Of a DNA stretch of 64,000 nt, positions 15,965 through 23,808 are shown one piece after another. Where the stretch lies: the NCBI GenBank assembly GCA_001184205.1, contig LBMP01000002.1:326725-390724 (forward strand), given 5' to 3'. Each line of letters opens with the position of its first letter. Position 1 is the stretch's first letter. The position numbers and the translations under genes are program-made. Source of the DNA: Desulfocarbo indianensis. Lineage in GTDB: Bacteria; Desulfobacterota; Desulfarculia; Desulfarculales; Desulfarculaceae. The notes under the pieces were generated by a model, which worked only from the letters and a program-made list of their open reading frames with translations, had not been told where the DNA came from and made no database searches.

Positions 15965-16947
15965 GCGGGCCCAGCAACCGCCGCGAGTTTCTGATCCGGG
16001 CGGGCAAGACCGGCCTGGCCCTCACCGGCGTGGGCGGGCTGGGGCTGGGGCTTTTCAGCGCCGGCCCGCCGCCGGCGCAACCCGACGGCCAAACCCTGCC
16101 AGAGCTGCCGTCCTACGCCGCGGCCGGAACCCAGGGGCGCCTGGCCGTGGCGCGCGGCGGGGAACGGGCCCAGGGCCTGGAGGCCGCCCTCAAGGCCCTG
16201 GGCGGCATGGAGCAGTTCGTGAAATCGGGTGAGCGGGTGTTGATCAAGGTCAACGCCGCCTTTGCCTCGCCGCCGGCGGTGTGCGCCACCACCCACCCCC
16301 AAATCCTGGCGGCCTTGATCGACCTTTGCCGCCGGGCCGGCGCCAAGTCGATCCTGGTGACGGACAACCCCATCCAGGACCCGCTCTCCTGCTTCGAGCT
16401 CTCCGGCCTGGCCGCAGCGGCCCGCTCCGGCGGGGCGGAACTGCTGCTGCCCAGGCCCGAGGCTTTCCGGCGCTACACCCTTCCCGGCGGCAGGCTCATC
16501 GTGGACTGGCCGGTTTTGGCCGAGCCCCTGCTGAGGGCCGACCGGGTGATCGGCCTGGCCCCGGTAAAGGATCATCACCGCTCCGGCGCGTCTTTAAGCA
16601 TGAAGAATTGGTACGGTCTGCTGGGCGGCCGCCGCAATATTTTCCATCAGGACATCCACGGCATCATCGTGGAGCTGGCCGCCATGTTGCGGCCCACCCT
16701 GGTGATCCTGGACGGGGTGCAGAGCATGCTGCGCAACGGCCCCACCGGGGGCTCCCTGAGCGACCTGAAGGACACGGGAAGGATCATAGTCTCCACCGAC
16801 CAGGTGGCGGCCGATGCCTGCGCCGCCGATCTCCTGGGCAAGACCCCGGCCCAACTGCCCTTTATCGCGCGCGCCCAGGCGACGGGCCTGGGCAACGCCG
16901 ATTGGCGGGCCCTGGGCCCCCAAGAGGTGGAGGCCTCCGGGTCATGA
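15961..16947 (+). CDS. Tat-exported DUF362 domain protein
   Basis: A 328-residue DUF362 protein with a twin-arginine signal (SNRREFLIRAG followed by a Gly/Leu-rich stretch to about residue 36), so it is folded before export and probably cofactor-bearing. DUF362 motifs are VLIKVNAAFASPP near 96, AKSILVTDNPIQDP, VIGLAPVKDHHRSGASLSMKNWYGL near 200 and VILDGVQSMLRNGPTGG. It overlaps its neighbours on both sides (GTGA upstream, ATGA downstream), so it is part of a tightly coupled DUF6599/DUF362/polyferredoxin unit. The role is unknown; a periplasmic partner of the membrane Fe-S protein is likely. Confidence 0.85.
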   Translation: MSGPSNRREFLIRAGKTGLALTGVGGLGLGLFSAGPPPAQPDGQTLPELPSYAAAGTQGRLAVARGGERAQGLEAALKALGGMEQFVKSGERVLIKVNAAFASPPAVCATTHPQILAALIDLCRRAGAKSILVTDNPIQDPLSCFELSGLAAAARSGGAELLLPRPEAFRRYTLPGGRLIVDWPVLAEPLLRADRVIGLAPVKDHHRSGASLSMKNWYGLLGGRRNIFHQDIHGIIVELAAMLRPTLVILDGVQSMLRNGPTGGSLSDLKDTGRIIVSTDQVAADACAADLLGKTPAQLPFIARAQATGLGNADWRALGPQEVEASGS

Positions 16948-18872
16948 CCATCCGCAACGTGCGCCGCCTGAGCCAGGCCTTCTTCCTGGGCTTGTTCCTC
17001 TGGCTGTGCCTCGTCTCCACCCTGGGTGAAGTTTGGTGGCGGCTGCGGGGGTGGCCGGTCAACTGGTTTTTACAGCTGGACCCCCTGGTGGCTCTGGCCA
17101 CGCTTTTGGCTGGCGGCGCGCTGTTCGCCGGGCTCCTCTGGGCGCTCCTCACCATGGCGCTCACTATTTTGCTGGGGCGTTTTTTCTGCGGTTGGGCGTG
17201 CCCCATGGGAGCCCTGAATCAGTTCATCGGCTGGCTGGGCGGCCGGGGGCGCAAACTCAAGGAGCGGGCGGCCCGCAACCAACCGCATCCCGCCCAAAAG
17301 CTAAAGTACTACATTCTGGTGTTTCTCCTGGCCGCGGCGGCGGGGGATATCCTGGGCCGGGCCGGCCAGGCCGGCGGCGGCGTATGGTGGCTTATAGCCC
17401 TGGGGCTCCTGGCCCTGGCCGCTTTGGCGGTTTGGCAGGCGGCGGGGGCCTCGCGCCGGGCCCGCTGGGGCGCGGTCATTTTAGCGGGCGTTTGGCTGGT
17501 CCTGGCCTGGGCGCTGAACGGCGGGGGGATCGTAAGCGGCTCCGTGCTGAGCGGCTTATTGGACCCCCTTCCCCTGTTGCAGCGCTCGGTGAGCCTGGCT
17601 ATATTGCCGGCGCTGGATAATCAGGGCTATATCCTGGGCGCTCCGCGCCATTACGGCGGAGCCTGGCTGATCGCCGCCCTTCTGGCGGCGGCGCTGGGCT
17701 TGAATCTCTGGCGGCCCCGTTTCTATTGCCGGTTCGTTTGTCCCCTGGGGGCGCTGTTGGGGCTCCTGTCCCGCTGGTCCTGGTGGCGGATGGCCAAGCG
17801 CGAGGCGGCTTGCCGCGAATGCCTGGCCTGCGAGGCCTCTTGCGAGGGAGCTTGCGCGCCCTCGGGCCGCTTGCGCTGGTCCGAGTGCGTGCTCTGCCTC
17901 AATTGCTTTCAGACCTGCGGCGACGACCTCATGACCTACCGCGCGGAGCCTTCCGCCGCCGGGGAAAGCGCCGCGCCCGATCTGCTGCGCCGGGGCCTGG
18001 GCTGGTCGCTCCTCAGCGGCGCGGCCACGGTTCCGTTCCTGCGCCTGGGCGGCGGCCTGGCGAGGGATTGGCCCCCTCAGGCGGTGCGGCCGCCCGGAGC
18101 CCTGGACGAGGCCCGCTTCCTGGCCCGCTGCGTGCGCTGCGGCCAGTGCATGAGGGTCTGCCCCAGCGGGGTCATCCAGCCGGCGGCCTTGCAGGCCGGC
18201 CTGGAGGGCCTGTGGACCCCGGTGCTGAACTTCCGCATAGGCAACGGCGGTTGTCTGCTGAACTGCGTGGCCTGCGGCCATCTCTGCCCCACCTCCGCCA
18301 TACGGCCCCTGAGCCTGGATGAAAAGCTGGGGCGGGGCGCCCACGCCGGCCAGGGCCCGGTGCGCATCGGCACGGCCTTCCTGGACCGGGGGCGTTGCCT
18401 GCCCTGGGCCATGGACCGGCCCTGCATCGTGTGCCAGGAAAACTGCCCGGTGAGCCCCAAGGCCATCCACACCCGCCTGGAGTTCCGCCCCCTGCGCGGG
18501 GGCGAGCGCGCCGTCAGCCGGGTGGAAGGCCGCAAGGTGGCGCTCTCCGGTCCGGCTTTACAGCCAGGCGCCTTGGCCAGCGGCGATTATTTTCTGCGGG
18601 TGGAGGGCCAGCGCCTGCGCATCGCGGCCAACGGGGATCGCGAGGTGGAGCTGGCCTCCGCCGAGGGCCCTGCGGCCTGGCGGGCGGGGCAGGCGGCCTG
18701 GCTGGAGGTGAGGCTGCAATTGCCCTACGTGGATTTGGCGGCCTGCATAGGCTGCGGCGCTTGCCAGCACGAATGCCCGGTGAGCGGCCTGGCCGCCATC
18801 CGGGTGAGCGCCGAGAATGAAACCCGCAACCGGGCCCGCGGCCTTTTGGCGGGAGCGGGCGGCAATAATTAG
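16944..18872 (+). CDS. Membrane-bound polyferredoxin (NapH-like N-terminus)
   Basis: A 642-residue membrane iron-sulfur protein. The N-terminal half has several membrane helices with NapH/CcoG-type loops (FFCGWACPMGALNQFIGW and FYCRFVCPLGALLGLLSRW). The second half holds many cysteine clusters: CRECLACEASCEGAC, CVLCLNCFQTC, CVRCGQCMRVCP, CLLNCVACGHLCP, CIVCQENCP and CIGCGACQHECP. The helices probably exchange electrons with quinone and the clusters form a wire. The ATG overlaps the preceding stop (ATGA). The combination with a Tat DUF362 protein upstream and a Tat aldo/keto reductase downstream suggests transfer of quinol electrons to exported enzymes; that is inference. Confidence 0.88.
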   Translation: MTIRNVRRLSQAFFLGLFLWLCLVSTLGEVWWRLRGWPVNWFLQLDPLVALATLLAGGALFAGLLWALLTMALTILLGRFFCGWACPMGALNQFIGWLGGRGRKLKERAARNQPHPAQKLKYYILVFLLAAAAGDILGRAGQAGGGVWWLIALGLLALAALAVWQAAGASRRARWGAVILAGVWLVLAWALNGGGIVSGSVLSGLLDPLPLLQRSVSLAILPALDNQGYILGAPRHYGGAWLIAALLAAALGLNLWRPRFYCRFVCPLGALLGLLSRWSWWRMAKREAACRECLACEASCEGACAPSGRLRWSECVLCLNCFQTCGDDLMTYRAEPSAAGESAAPDLLRRGLGWSLLSGAATVPFLRLGGGLARDWPPQAVRPPGALDEARFLARCVRCGQCMRVCPSGVIQPAALQAGLEGLWTPVLNFRIGNGGCLLNCVACGHLCPTSAIRPLSLDEKLGRGAHAGQGPVRIGTAFLDRGRCLPWAMDRPCIVCQENCPVSPKAIHTRLEFRPLRGGERAVSRVEGRKVALSGPALQPGALASGDYFLRVEGQRLRIAANGDREVELASAEGPAAWRAGQAAWLEVRLQLPYVDLAACIGCGACQHECPVSGLAAIRVSAENETRNRARGLLAGAGGNN

Positions 18873-18897
18873 ATCGTCCTTTAACGGAGAAGAAACC

Positions 18898-20115
18898 ATG
18901 GGCAGGTTAAATTTTAAATTCAACCGCCGCGATTTCTTTAAGGTGGCCGGCGCGGCCGGCGCGGCCGGCGCGGGGGGGTTGGCTCTGGGAAGCGGCTTGA
19001 CCGCGGGAAAAGCCGACGCGGCCCCGCTCATGCCGCAGCGCGTGTTCGGCAAGAGCGGCATCAAGGTGCCCATTCTTTCCCTGGGCACCATGTGGGACAC
19101 CATCAACAACCAGATAGTGCTCAAGCAGGCCCTGGCCTTGGGCGTCACCTATTGGGACACCGCCGCCGAGTATCACGGCGGCCAGGCGGAGACGGGCCTG
19201 GGCAAGTTTTTCCAGCGCAACCCAGGGGCGCGCGAAAAGGTGTTCCTGGTGACCAAGGCCTCCTATGCCCGCAGCACCCAGGACATGACCCGCTTGCTGA
19301 ACCAATCGCTGGAAAAGATGCAGACCAGCTACGTGGACCTTTATTTCGTGCACGGCATAAAAAGCGTGGATCAGCTCTGGGCCGACAGCGGGCGCTGGGC
19401 CGAGCAGGCCAAGGCCAAGGGCCTCATCAAGCTTTTCGGCTTCTCCACCCACCGCAACATGGAGGATTGCCTGCTGCGCGGGGCCGGGCTGGGCTACATC
19501 GACGGCATCATGATGACCTACAATCACCGCATAATGCACAGCGACGACATGAAGCGGGCGGTGGAGGCCTGCGTCAAGGCCGGCATCGGCCTGACCGCCA
19601 TGAAGACCCAGGGCGGCGGTCCCATCAGGGCCGGCGGCGAGGCCGAGGAGCAATTGGCGGAAAGGTTCTTGAGCAAGGGCTACACGCCGGAGCAGGCCAA
19701 GCTGAAAGCCGTGTGGACCGAGCCCCATATCGCCAGCCTGTGCTCGCAGATGCCCAACCTGACCATCCTGCGGGCCAACGCGGCGGCGGCCCTGGACCGC
19801 ACCCAGCTCTCGGCCGCCGATATCCGGGCCTTGGACAATTTCGCCCAGGCCACGGCGGGCTGCTATTGCGCCGGCTGCTCGGGAATCTGCGAGAACGCGC
19901 TCTCCGGCGCGGCCCCGGTGGCCGAGGTGATGCGCTGCCTCATGTACCATGAAAGCCACGGCGACGCGCGCCTGGCCCGGGAGGTCTTCAACGGCCTGCC
20001 CAGGGAGGAGCGCCTCCGCCTGGGCTCGCTGGACTATTCCCCGGCCGAGGCGGCATGCCCCCAGGGCCTGGCCATAGGCAGCCTCATGCGGCGCGCGGCC
20101 CGGGTATTGGCCTGA
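18898..20115 (+). CDS. Tat-exported aldo/keto reductase with C-terminal Cys cluster
   Basis: A 405-residue protein with a twin-arginine signal (FNRRDFFKVAG plus an Ala/Gly-rich core to about residue 41). The aldo/keto reductase barrel follows: SLGTMWDT, GVTYWDTAAEYHGGQAE (catalytic Asp and Tyr), VFLVTKASY (Lys), and VDLYFVHGIKS. Near residue 325 a Cys cluster CYCAGCSGIC resembles the C-terminal 4Fe-4S-type motif found in ferredoxin-linked members. A GGAGA site is 9 bp from the ATG. Because free NAD(P)H is absent from the periplasm, electrons may come from the adjacent polyferredoxin. Confidence 0.87.
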   Translation: MGRLNFKFNRRDFFKVAGAAGAAGAGGLALGSGLTAGKADAAPLMPQRVFGKSGIKVPILSLGTMWDTINNQIVLKQALALGVTYWDTAAEYHGGQAETGLGKFFQRNPGAREKVFLVTKASYARSTQDMTRLLNQSLEKMQTSYVDLYFVHGIKSVDQLWADSGRWAEQAKAKGLIKLFGFSTHRNMEDCLLRGAGLGYIDGIMMTYNHRIMHSDDMKRAVEACVKAGIGLTAMKTQGGGPIRAGGEAEEQLAERFLSKGYTPEQAKLKAVWTEPHIASLCSQMPNLTILRANAAAALDRTQLSAADIRALDNFAQATAGCYCAGCSGICENALSGAAPVAEVMRCLMYHESHGDARLAREVFNGLPREERLRLGSLDYSPAEAACPQGLAIGSLMRRAARVLA

Positions 20116-20179
20116 TTGACCTCCGGAGGGGGCTGCAACTAGTATGAAATAGGCGGCGAGCAACCAGCGAGGGGTTCTC

Positions 20180-22162
20180 TTGGCGGACCAGGCAGGCGAT
20201 ATTCGCCCCGCGCCCGGCGGGCGGGAGCAAGGCGGCCAGGGCAAGGGGATCGCCTTGCCCTGGCGGTCGCTCTCTTTCCAGCTCTCCTTTCCGGTGGGCC
20301 TGGTGATCTTTGTGGCGGTGGCCCTGGGCGCTTATTTCAATATCCAGGGCCAGCGCCGCCAATTGACCGAGCGCTTCCAGGCCGAGGGCGCCGGCTTCGC
20401 CGAGACCCTGAAACGGGCCACCTTCCGCTCCATGCTGGCCGACCAGAGGGGCCACCTCTACGACACCATGCGTGACGTGGCCGCCCAGCCCGGCATAAGC
20501 CGGGTGCGCATCTTCAACGCCGAGGGGCGCATCATTTTTTCCTCCCAGGCCGGCGAGCAGGGCAGGGAGGTGGACAAGAAGGCCGAGGCCTGTTACGGCT
20601 GCCACGCCCAGGATGAGCCCCTGGCCCGGCTGCCCATGGAGAACCGCAGCCGCATATTCCAGGCGGCGGACGGCAAGCGGGTGCTGGGCACCATCCTGCC
20701 CATCTACAACCGGCCCTCCTGCTCCGGCCCGCCGTGTCACGCCCATCCGCCGGAGCAGAAGGTGCTGGGGGTCCTGGACGTGGACATGAGCCTGGCCGGC
20801 ATGGACGCGCAACTGGAGCGCGACATGCAGCGCACCTTACTCTTCGCGCTGCTCCTGTTCCTGGCGGCCAGCACCATGGTGGGGCTCTCGGTGATCTTCA
20901 CCGTGAGCCGCGCGGTGAAGCGCATGAGCGCCGAGGTGGACAAATTGGCCGCCGGCGATCATTATTACGTGACGCCGGTGAAGGCGCCGGCTGAGCTGGG
21001 AGCCTTGGGCGATTCCATAGCCTACATGGCCCAGCGGGTGGCCCGGCGCACCGAGCGCCTGAGCCGCCGCTACAGACAACTGGTGACCGATTCGCCCAAC
21101 GCCATTTTCCTCCTGGACGACCAGGGCCGGCTGCTCCTCAGCAATCCCGAGGCGGGCCGCGCGCTGGGCCTGGACCCCGAGAACCTGGAGGGGGTAGATC
21201 TGAACCTCCTGGTGGCCAAGGAAGACCGGCCCTACCTGCTGAAAGCCCTGGCCCAGGCGCGCCAGCAAAAGGGGGCCGGCGATCTGCTGCGCCTGAGCTT
21301 CCCCGCCGCCGCCAAGGGCGGGCGGGTTCTGGAGGGGCGCTTCAGGGCCTGGGAGCAGGAGGGCGGGCGAGGCGCCTTCATCGGGACCTTCTTGGACATC
21401 ACTGATCGCTCCAACCTGGAAAAGCAGTTGATGAAGCACGCCGGCGCCGCGGCGGTGGGGCAGACCGTGTCGGGCCTGGCGCCCTATATCCGCAACCTGC
21501 TGCACGGCCTGAACAGCGCCAGCTACATAGTGGATCAGGGCCTGCAGGCCGGCGACCCGGAGCTTTTGGCCCAGGGCTGGCAGATGGTGAACCAGAGCGT
21601 GCAGCGGGTCTCCAGCGTGGCCGAGGATTTGCTCTATTTCGCCGACTACCAGATCGACGAGCGCCGGCCCTTTGACCTCAATCACCTTTTGCAGGACGTG
21701 AAATCGCTCTCCGCCCTGAAGGGCCGGGAGATCGGATGCGCGGTGCTGGTGCGCGAGGACCGGGCCTGCCAGAACCTGATCGCCGATCAGAAGGGCCTGC
21801 GCCGGGCCCTGCTGAATCTGGTCAACAACGCCCTGGACGCCCTGGCCGGCCGGCCCCGGCAGGACCCGCCCGGCAGGGTGGTGCTGGCCTGCGAGCGCAA
21901 CCAGAGCGGCCAGGCGGTGGTCAGCGTGGACGACAACGGCCCCGGCATACCGGAAGAAGTGGGGCGCTATCTTTTCAGCGGCCTGTTCAGCACCAAGGGG
22001 GCCAAGGGCACCGGCATGGGCTTGCTCCTGGTGCAGAAGGTGGTGGAGGAGCACGGCGGCTACGTATCCTATTCCTGCCCCCTGGAGGGCGGCACCCGCT
22101 TCACCCTGGTCATCCCCGACCCCCACGCGCCCGCGCCGGCTGAGCTAGAATCAGGAGCCTGA
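20180..22162 (+). CDS. Membrane sensor histidine-kinase-like protein with haem-type motifs
   Basis: A 660-residue sensor. A helix at about residues 36-56 and one at about 215-236 flank a periplasmic domain with CYGCH (138-142), a haem-c attachment motif, and CSGPPCH (181-187). HAMP follows, then PAS (about 290-410) and a kinase-like region with NLVNNALDAL, DDNGPGIP and GTGMGLLLV ATPase boxes. Unusually, the segment matching the GLAHxIKN phospho-acceptor box reads GLAPYIRN: Pro435 stands where His is expected, with His442 nearby (LLHGLN). The start is a TTG. The stop is 1 bp from the next start, so it is coupled to the channel-like gene. It probably reports redox state to this cluster. Confidence 0.85.
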   Translation: MADQAGDIRPAPGGREQGGQGKGIALPWRSLSFQLSFPVGLVIFVAVALGAYFNIQGQRRQLTERFQAEGAGFAETLKRATFRSMLADQRGHLYDTMRDVAAQPGISRVRIFNAEGRIIFSSQAGEQGREVDKKAEACYGCHAQDEPLARLPMENRSRIFQAADGKRVLGTILPIYNRPSCSGPPCHAHPPEQKVLGVLDVDMSLAGMDAQLERDMQRTLLFALLLFLAASTMVGLSVIFTVSRAVKRMSAEVDKLAAGDHYYVTPVKAPAELGALGDSIAYMAQRVARRTERLSRRYRQLVTDSPNAIFLLDDQGRLLLSNPEAGRALGLDPENLEGVDLNLLVAKEDRPYLLKALAQARQQKGAGDLLRLSFPAAAKGGRVLEGRFRAWEQEGGRGAFIGTFLDITDRSNLEKQLMKHAGAAAVGQTVSGLAPYIRNLLHGLNSASYIVDQGLQAGDPELLAQGWQMVNQSVQRVSSVAEDLLYFADYQIDERRPFDLNHLLQDVKSLSALKGREIGCAVLVREDRACQNLIADQKGLRRALLNLVNNALDALAGRPRQDPPGRVVLACERNQSGQAVVSVDDNGPGIPEEVGRYLFSGLFSTKGAKGTGMGLLLVQKVVEEHGGYVSYSCPLEGGTRFTLVIPDPHAPAPAELESGA

Positions 22163-22163
22163 C

Positions 22164-22970
22164 TTGAGCGCGAGCCTATCCAGAAAATGGCGGCGTCTTG
22201 GGGAAATAGGCGGCCACACCAGCCGTTATTATTTGTTTTGGATTTCTTTCGTGCTGATCCTCACCGCCTCGGCGCGGTCCGGGCAGATCAGCTTCACCAG
22301 CCTGGTGATCCTGCTTTGCTTCGTGGCGGTCATGAAAGTGGCGCTGAAGCCCTTGTCCCACGAATTCATGGCGCGCTTCCATTTTTACGTCAAATCCATG
22401 AGCTGGCTCCTGGGGCTCATGGCCGCCGGGGCCATCCTCTCCTGGGTCATGGGGCCCTACGCCCTGGGGCCCTACACGCCGGTGTTTTATCAGGGGTTGA
22501 GCACGCTCATCACCATGGGCTGGACCGTTTTCGTGATGGCGTTTCTCTTTTCCGCCATCAGGGTGGAGCTGAATACCCTTTTCGCCGGTCTGGCGGTGTA
22601 TTTCCTTCTGGCGGCTTCCTGGGCCGAACTGTTCGAGTTGATCCAGCTCCTGGAGCCGGGTTCCTTTGCCCCGCCCTTGACCACCAGGGGCACCAGCAGC
22701 AGCCTGTTCGACCTGGACTCCATCTATTTAAGCCTTTCCAGCATCACCACCCTGGGCGGGGCCGCCAGCCAGCCCATTTCCCCGGCGGCCCGCTTCATGG
22801 TCACCCTGGAAGCCGCCGCGGGCAACATCTACCTGGCGGTGATGATCGCCCGGTTGGTGGCCCTGCACAAGAGCCCGGCCCCGGACGGCCCGGCGCCCAT
22901 GCCGCCGCGCCCGCGCAAGGCGCGCCCCTCGCTCTACAAGCGCGCCATGCGGCTGCGCCGCCGCCGATGA
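22164..22970 (+). CDS. Ion-channel-like membrane protein with atypical selectivity filter
   Basis: A 268-residue membrane protein with about six hydrophobic segments. The last two flank a pore-loop-like sequence, LSLSSITTLGGAASQPISPAAR, then FMVTLEAAAGNIYLAVMIARL, which follows the pattern of two-TM potassium channels (SxxTLTTxGYGDxxP, then LExxxGxxYLAxLIARLV). The filter itself is not GYG: residues 198-202 are GGAAS, so potassium selectivity is doubtful. The C-terminus is short and strongly basic (RKARPSLYKRAMRLRRRR). The TTG start sits 1 bp after the sensor kinase stop, so they are translated together. No regulatory RCK domain is seen. Confidence 0.75.
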   Translation: MSASLSRKWRRLGEIGGHTSRYYLFWISFVLILTASARSGQISFTSLVILLCFVAVMKVALKPLSHEFMARFHFYVKSMSWLLGLMAAGAILSWVMGPYALGPYTPVFYQGLSTLITMGWTVFVMAFLFSAIRVELNTLFAGLAVYFLLAASWAELFELIQLLEPGSFAPPLTTRGTSSSLFDLDSIYLSLSSITTLGGAASQPISPAARFMVTLEAAAGNIYLAVMIARLVALHKSPAPDGPAPMPPRPRKARPSLYKRAMRLRRRR

Positions 22971-22971
22971 A

Positions 22972-23001
22972 CAAGGCCGGCCCCCCCCGGGACCGGCCTT
23001 G
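22972..23001. terminator. Bidirectional terminator between convergent genes
   Basis: Perfect 9-bp stem CAAGGCCGG / CCGGCCTTG around a C/G-rich loop, placed directly after the channel-like gene and 22 bp from the 3' end of the peroxiredoxin gene. Confidence 0.75.
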
Positions 23002-23022
23002 CTGGCGGGGTAGAACCCAGCC

Positions 23023-23724
23023 TTATTTCTTCTTCTTTTCTTCCGGCAATTGTTTCAGGCAAAGGAACCAATCCAGGCAACGGTAGTCTTCGCCCGCGCT
23101 TTCCACCCGCTCCTTGGCGGTGCCGCAAGAGCCCGGCGGCGGAATGATGACCTCGTCGCCGGGTTGCCAATTGGCCGGGGTGGCCACCTGGTTCTTGTCC
23201 GAGGTCTGCATGGCGATGAGCAGCCGCTTGATCTCGTCCATGTTGCGGCCGTTGGTCAGGGGATAGTAGAGGACGGCCCGCACCACGCCCTTGGGGTCGA
23301 TGATGAACACCGCGCGCACGGCCTGCACGTTGCTGGCTTCGGGATGCAGCATGCCGTAGAGTTTGGCCACCTCCATGGTGAGGTCGCTTATGACCGGAAA
23401 GGTCACCTCCACTTCTTTCATGCCCTTGTATTCGATCTTTTCCTTTATGGTGCGCAGCCAGGCGATGTGGCTGAAGGTGCTGTCTATGGAAAGACCCAAC
23501 AGCTCGGCCTTCAGCTCCTTGAATTCCTCCTGCATGCTGGCGAAAGTCATGAACTCGGTGGTGCAAACCGGGGTGAAATCAGCGGGATGGGAAAAGAAAA
23601 TCACCCATTTGCCTTTGAAATCATCCGGGAATTTGATGGGGCCCTGGGTGGTTTCGGCCTTGAAGGCCGGGGCTTTTTCGCCTATGAGCGGTAAATTGTA
23701 TTCGCGGGGTTCCTTGTCTCCCAT
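23023..23724 (-). CDS. Peroxiredoxin, Prx6/1-Cys-like (archaeal-type) family
   Basis: A 233-residue thiol peroxidase. The peroxidatic Cys lies in FFSHPADFTPVCTTEF (residue about 54), with the TxxC environment intact. The long C-terminal region (LTNGRNMDEIKRLLIAMQTSDK, ATPANWQPGDEVIIPPP) is typical of the Prx6 subfamily. Additional Cys in PGSCGTAKER and YRCLDWFLC suggest that resolving cysteines exist, as in archaeal 2-Cys members. It reduces peroxides in the cytoplasm. AAGGAGG lies 9 bp before the ATG. It shares strand with the hybrid kinase gene 84 bp upstream. Confidence 0.93.
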   Translation of the reverse strand: MGDKEPREYNLPLIGEKAPAFKAETTQGPIKFPDDFKGKWVIFFSHPADFTPVCTTEFMTFASMQEEFKELKAELLGLSIDSTFSHIAWLRTIKEKIEYKGMKEVEVTFPVISDLTMEVAKLYGMLHPEASNVQAVRAVFIIDPKGVVRAVLYYPLTNGRNMDEIKRLLIAMQTSDKNQVATPANWQPGDEVIIPPPGSCGTAKERVESAGEDYRCLDWFLCLKQLPEEKKKK

Positions 23725-23808
23725 ATGGGGTCCTCCTTGACGAAAGTTGGGCAGTGAAATCGTTTAACTAAAAAGGCTAGGGGTTGTGGGGGTTGTGGTC
23801 AAGTGAAT

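Noticed and set aside
18950..18975. Tandem GGCCGGCGC repeat
   Set aside because: It encodes the Ala/Gly-rich hydrophobic core of the Tat signal peptide of the aldo/keto reductase and needs no other explanation.
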